This document shows positions 5,589 to 7,153 of a DNA stretch of 7,153 bases, one piece after another. The notes beneath the pieces were generated by a model. The model saw nothing but the letters and a program-made list of their open reading frames with translations. It had not been told where the DNA came from and searched no databases. This stretch comes from a bacterium (GTDB taxonomy: Bacteria; Verrucomicrobiota; Verrucomicrobiae; JAJYAR01). Position 1 is the stretch's first letter. The number at the start of each line of letters is the position of its first letter. The position numbers were made by a program, and so were the translations under genes. The DNA lies in the NCBI GenBank assembly GCA_021779435.1, contig JAJYAR010000136.1, forward strand, positions 1 through 7,153. The letters are read 5' to 3'.

Positions 5589-6896
5589 ATGAAACGGAAT
5601 TCGGCGGTGAAAGCAAGCGCGGCGGGCGCCGTGATGGCTCTGCTGCTCACAATGGGCGCGGGCAGTGTGTTCGGCCAGGCGCAGAACGGACCGCAATGGA
5701 AAGATCGGGCCGAGTATGACCTCTATGTCTCGATCACCAAAGAGACCGATCCCGCCAAGCGGGTCGATCTGCTGAAGTCGTGGGCGGAAAAGTACCCCAC
5801 GTCCGATTACAAGAACCAGCGCAGCACCCTGTTTGTGACGACGTACGCGCAGGCCGGCAAGCCGCAGGATGCGATCAACGCGGCCAAGGACCTGCTCACC
5901 ACCGATCCCGGCAACGTCACTGCGCTGTACTGGGCGACCATTGAGACGCCGCTGGCGTCGCCGACGCCCGATAATCTCGACTTCGGGCAAAAGGCGGCAC
6001 AAGGTCTGCTCGATGCCAAGAAGCCGGCGCAAATGAGCGACGCGGACTGGGAGAAGACGAAGGCGCAGCTTTCGTTTACGGCCACCGCGCACACGACGCT
6101 CGGCTGGGTGGCGATGCAGAAGAAGGATAACGACACGGCGGAGAAGGAGTTCACGGCCAGCCTGGCGGCGAACCCGAACGCCGGACAGGTTTCCTACTGG
6201 CGCGGAACGACGATTCTGGCCGAAAAGAACCCGGATAAGCAGGGCGCGGCGCTTTATGACTTTGCGCGGGCGGCGGCTTTCGATGGCGCGGGCTCGCTCA
6301 ATCCCGGTGGCCGCGATCAGGTGAAGGCGTATCTTACGAAGGCCTACTCGACGTTCCACGGCAGCGCGGATGGGCTCGACCAGTTGCTGGCGACGGCGAA
6401 GACTTCGGCCAATCCGCCGGCCAGCTTCAAGATCCTGAGCCAGGTGGACATCGAGAAGGCCAAGATCGAACAAGAGAACAAAGAACGCGCGGCCAACCCC
6501 TCTCTTGCGCTCTGGAAGTCGATTAAGGACCAGTTGACGGCGGCCAACGGCCAGAGCTATTTCGACTCGAGCATGAAAGATGCCGCGCTGCCCGGCGGCG
6601 CCGGCGGCGTTCAGAAGTTCAGCGGGAAACTGGTCTCGCAGGAGCCCGAGACGCGGCCGAAGAAACTGGTGCTGGCGCTCACGGATTCGACGACTCCGGA
6701 AGTTACGCTCGACCTCGACGCGCCGCTGCCCGGGAAGGCGGATCCGGGAACCGCGATCTCGTTTAATGGCGTGGCGAAGGAGTTCACCGCCAGCCCGTTT
6801 AACGTGACCTTCACGGTGCAGAAGAAGGATGTCGAAGGCTGGCCGGTGAAGGCAGAACCGGTGCGGCGCCCGGTGCACCACCGGGCCAAGCAGTAG
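5589..6896 (+). CDS. Secreted TPR-repeat protein with a C-terminal beta domain
   Basis: From the ATG at 5589 this is a 435-residue protein (439 if the GTG at 5577 is used, which the ribosome site favours). A signal peptide, MKRNSAVKASAAGAVMALLLTMGAGSVFGQ, covers about residues 1-30. Two stretches look like tetratricopeptide repeats: YAQAGKPQDAINAAKDLLTTDPGN (86-109) and HTTLGWVAMQKKDNDTAEKEFTASLAANPNA (168-198). The region around them is helical. An acidic-basic helix with IEKAKIEQENKERAA follows, then a beta-rich domain of about 80 residues (FSGKLVSQEPETRPKKLVLALTDS through NVTFTVQKKDVEGWP) and a basic, His-rich tail. TPRs bind other proteins, so a periplasmic or surface scaffold role is likely, but no partner is visible. 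The gene stands alone behind its own promoter candidate and ends 6 nt from the folC frame on the other strand. Confidence 0.82.
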   Translation: MKRNSAVKASAAGAVMALLLTMGAGSVFGQAQNGPQWKDRAEYDLYVSITKETDPAKRVDLLKSWAEKYPTSDYKNQRSTLFVTTYAQAGKPQDAINAAKDLLTTDPGNVTALYWATIETPLASPTPDNLDFGQKAAQGLLDAKKPAQMSDADWEKTKAQLSFTATAHTTLGWVAMQKKDNDTAEKEFTASLAANPNAGQVSYWRGTTILAEKNPDKQGAALYDFARAAAFDGAGSLNPGGRDQVKAYLTKAYSTFHGSADGLDQLLATAKTSANPPASFKILSQVDIEKAKIEQENKERAANPSLALWKSIKDQLTAANGQSYFDSSMKDAALPGGAGGVQKFSGKLVSQEPETRPKKLVLALTDSTTPEVTLDLDAPLPGKADPGTAISFNGVAKEFTASPFNVTFTVQKKDVEGWPVKAEPVRRPVHHRAKQ

Positions 6897-6902
6897 CTGA
6901 GT

Positions 6903-7153
6903 TTAATCGCCGCTTATCGCGCGGCGAAGATCCTGGCTGAAGCGGTGGAGCGGACAGCCGAGCGTGGCCCCGCGCGCTTCAAACACGGCCCGCGCCTCCG
7001 CCGGCTGCGGACCGATCGCGACCGGGCGCCCGGGCTTCATGATGCCGGCCTTGTTGGCCGCGATCTCGGCGAGGCTGTGCCCCAGAAAGTGCATATGGTC
7101 CATCGAGATCGGCGTCAGGCAGCAGGCGAGCGGGCGTTCGATCACGTTGGTCG
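6903..7153 (-). CDS. folC: Folylpolyglutamate/dihydrofolate synthase, middle part, apparently truncated at its 3' end
   Basis: Read from the right edge the frame gives TNVIERPLACCLTPISMDHMHFLGHSLAEIAANKAGIMKPGRPVAIGPQPAEARAVFEARGATLGCPLHRFSQD, then LRRAISGD and a stop at 6903. The GTG at 7145 is internal, since TNV belongs to the family's DATNV motif. MDHMHFLG holds the conserved metal-site His, and NKAGIMKPG holds the Lys that is carbamylated in FolC of E. coli. FolC adds glutamate to folates in the cytoplasm. The protein is normally 420-440 residues and this frame stops near position 215-220. The whole C-terminal Mur-ligase-type domain is missing, and no frame beyond the stop resumes it, as the TPR gene occupies that DNA. 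The 5' half lies outside the window. It is probably a pseudogene unless the organism keeps another copy or the short form has a role. Confidence 0.78.
   Translation of the reverse strand, partial: TNVIERPLACCLTPISMDHMHFLGHSLAEIAANKAGIMKPGRPVAIGPQPAEARAVFEARGATLGCPLHRFSQDLRRAISGD
6907..6927. terminator. GC-rich hairpin between the convergent TPR gene and folC fragment
   Basis: TCGCCGC (6907-6913) pairs with GCGGCGA (6921-6927) around a 7-base loop. It begins 10 nt after the TPR stop. On the minus strand it is followed by TTAAAC, and on the plus strand by no T-run, so it would be a weak two-way terminator at best. It overlaps the last eight codons of the folC frame. Confidence 0.45.

Noticed and set aside
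5511..6881. Minus-strand open frame of 456 codons opposite the TPR gene
   Set aside because: Arg/Leu-rich with no motif. The plus-strand frame has a signal peptide and TPR-like repeats and explains the DNA.
1..7153. Search by eye for CRISPR arrays, tRNA genes, insertion sequences, toxin-antitoxin pairs and defence genes
   Set aside because: No regularly spaced repeats, cloverleaf-like segments, transposase motifs or known defence families were seen, so no new mobile or immune system is claimed.

Overview
This window looks like chromosomal DNA from a GC-rich (roughly 60-65%) Gram-negative-type bacterium. An acidobacterium of the Solibacter/Bryobacter kind is the best guess. That rests on the mix of a Tat-exported GH109-like protein, short secreted Cys-containing and TPR proteins of types I associate with Acidobacteria, and start sites that often lack a Shine-Dalgarno sequence. 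The assignment is inference from gene content, not from a marker gene.

Layout. Bases 1-1340 hold two plus-strand genes 3 nt apart: the 3' end of a soluble transhydrogenase gene (sthA) and a divergent ROK-family protein. Facing them is a minus-strand run, read from 4751 down to 1341: a secreted helical/secretin-N-like protein, an MDR7-type zinc-free oxidoreductase, a Tat-exported GH109-like Gfo/Idh/MocA protein, a small secreted Cys-containing protein, and finally a broken fragment of a flavodoxin/WrbA-type gene that ends exactly where the ROK gene stops. Gaps in this run are short (26, 5, 58 and 50 nt), so co-transcription is plausible, at least for the first three genes. From 4877 the plus strand carries a periplasmic monoheme cytochrome c and, after a gene-free stretch of about 300 bp with a tandem repeat, inverted repeats and a good promoter candidate, a secreted TPR protein. 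The right edge holds a minus-strand folC (folylpolyglutamate/dihydrofolate synthase) reading frame that stops roughly halfway through the family's usual length, 6 nt from the TPR gene's stop.

How the genes fit together. SthA balances NADH and NADPH, and the ROK protein behind it may be a sugar kinase relative that has lost standard ATP- and zinc-site residues. The MDR reductase and GH109-like protein form a tight pair (5 nt apart) that could act on sugars or glycan-derived compounds. The cytochrome c is a periplasmic electron carrier with no obvious dehydrogenase partner in view.

I see no CRISPR array, tRNA, rRNA, transposase or phage gene, and no defence island. The most interesting signals are gene decay at two convergent borders (flavodoxin and folC fragments), the altered ROK active site, and the repeat-bearing gap at 5291-5588.
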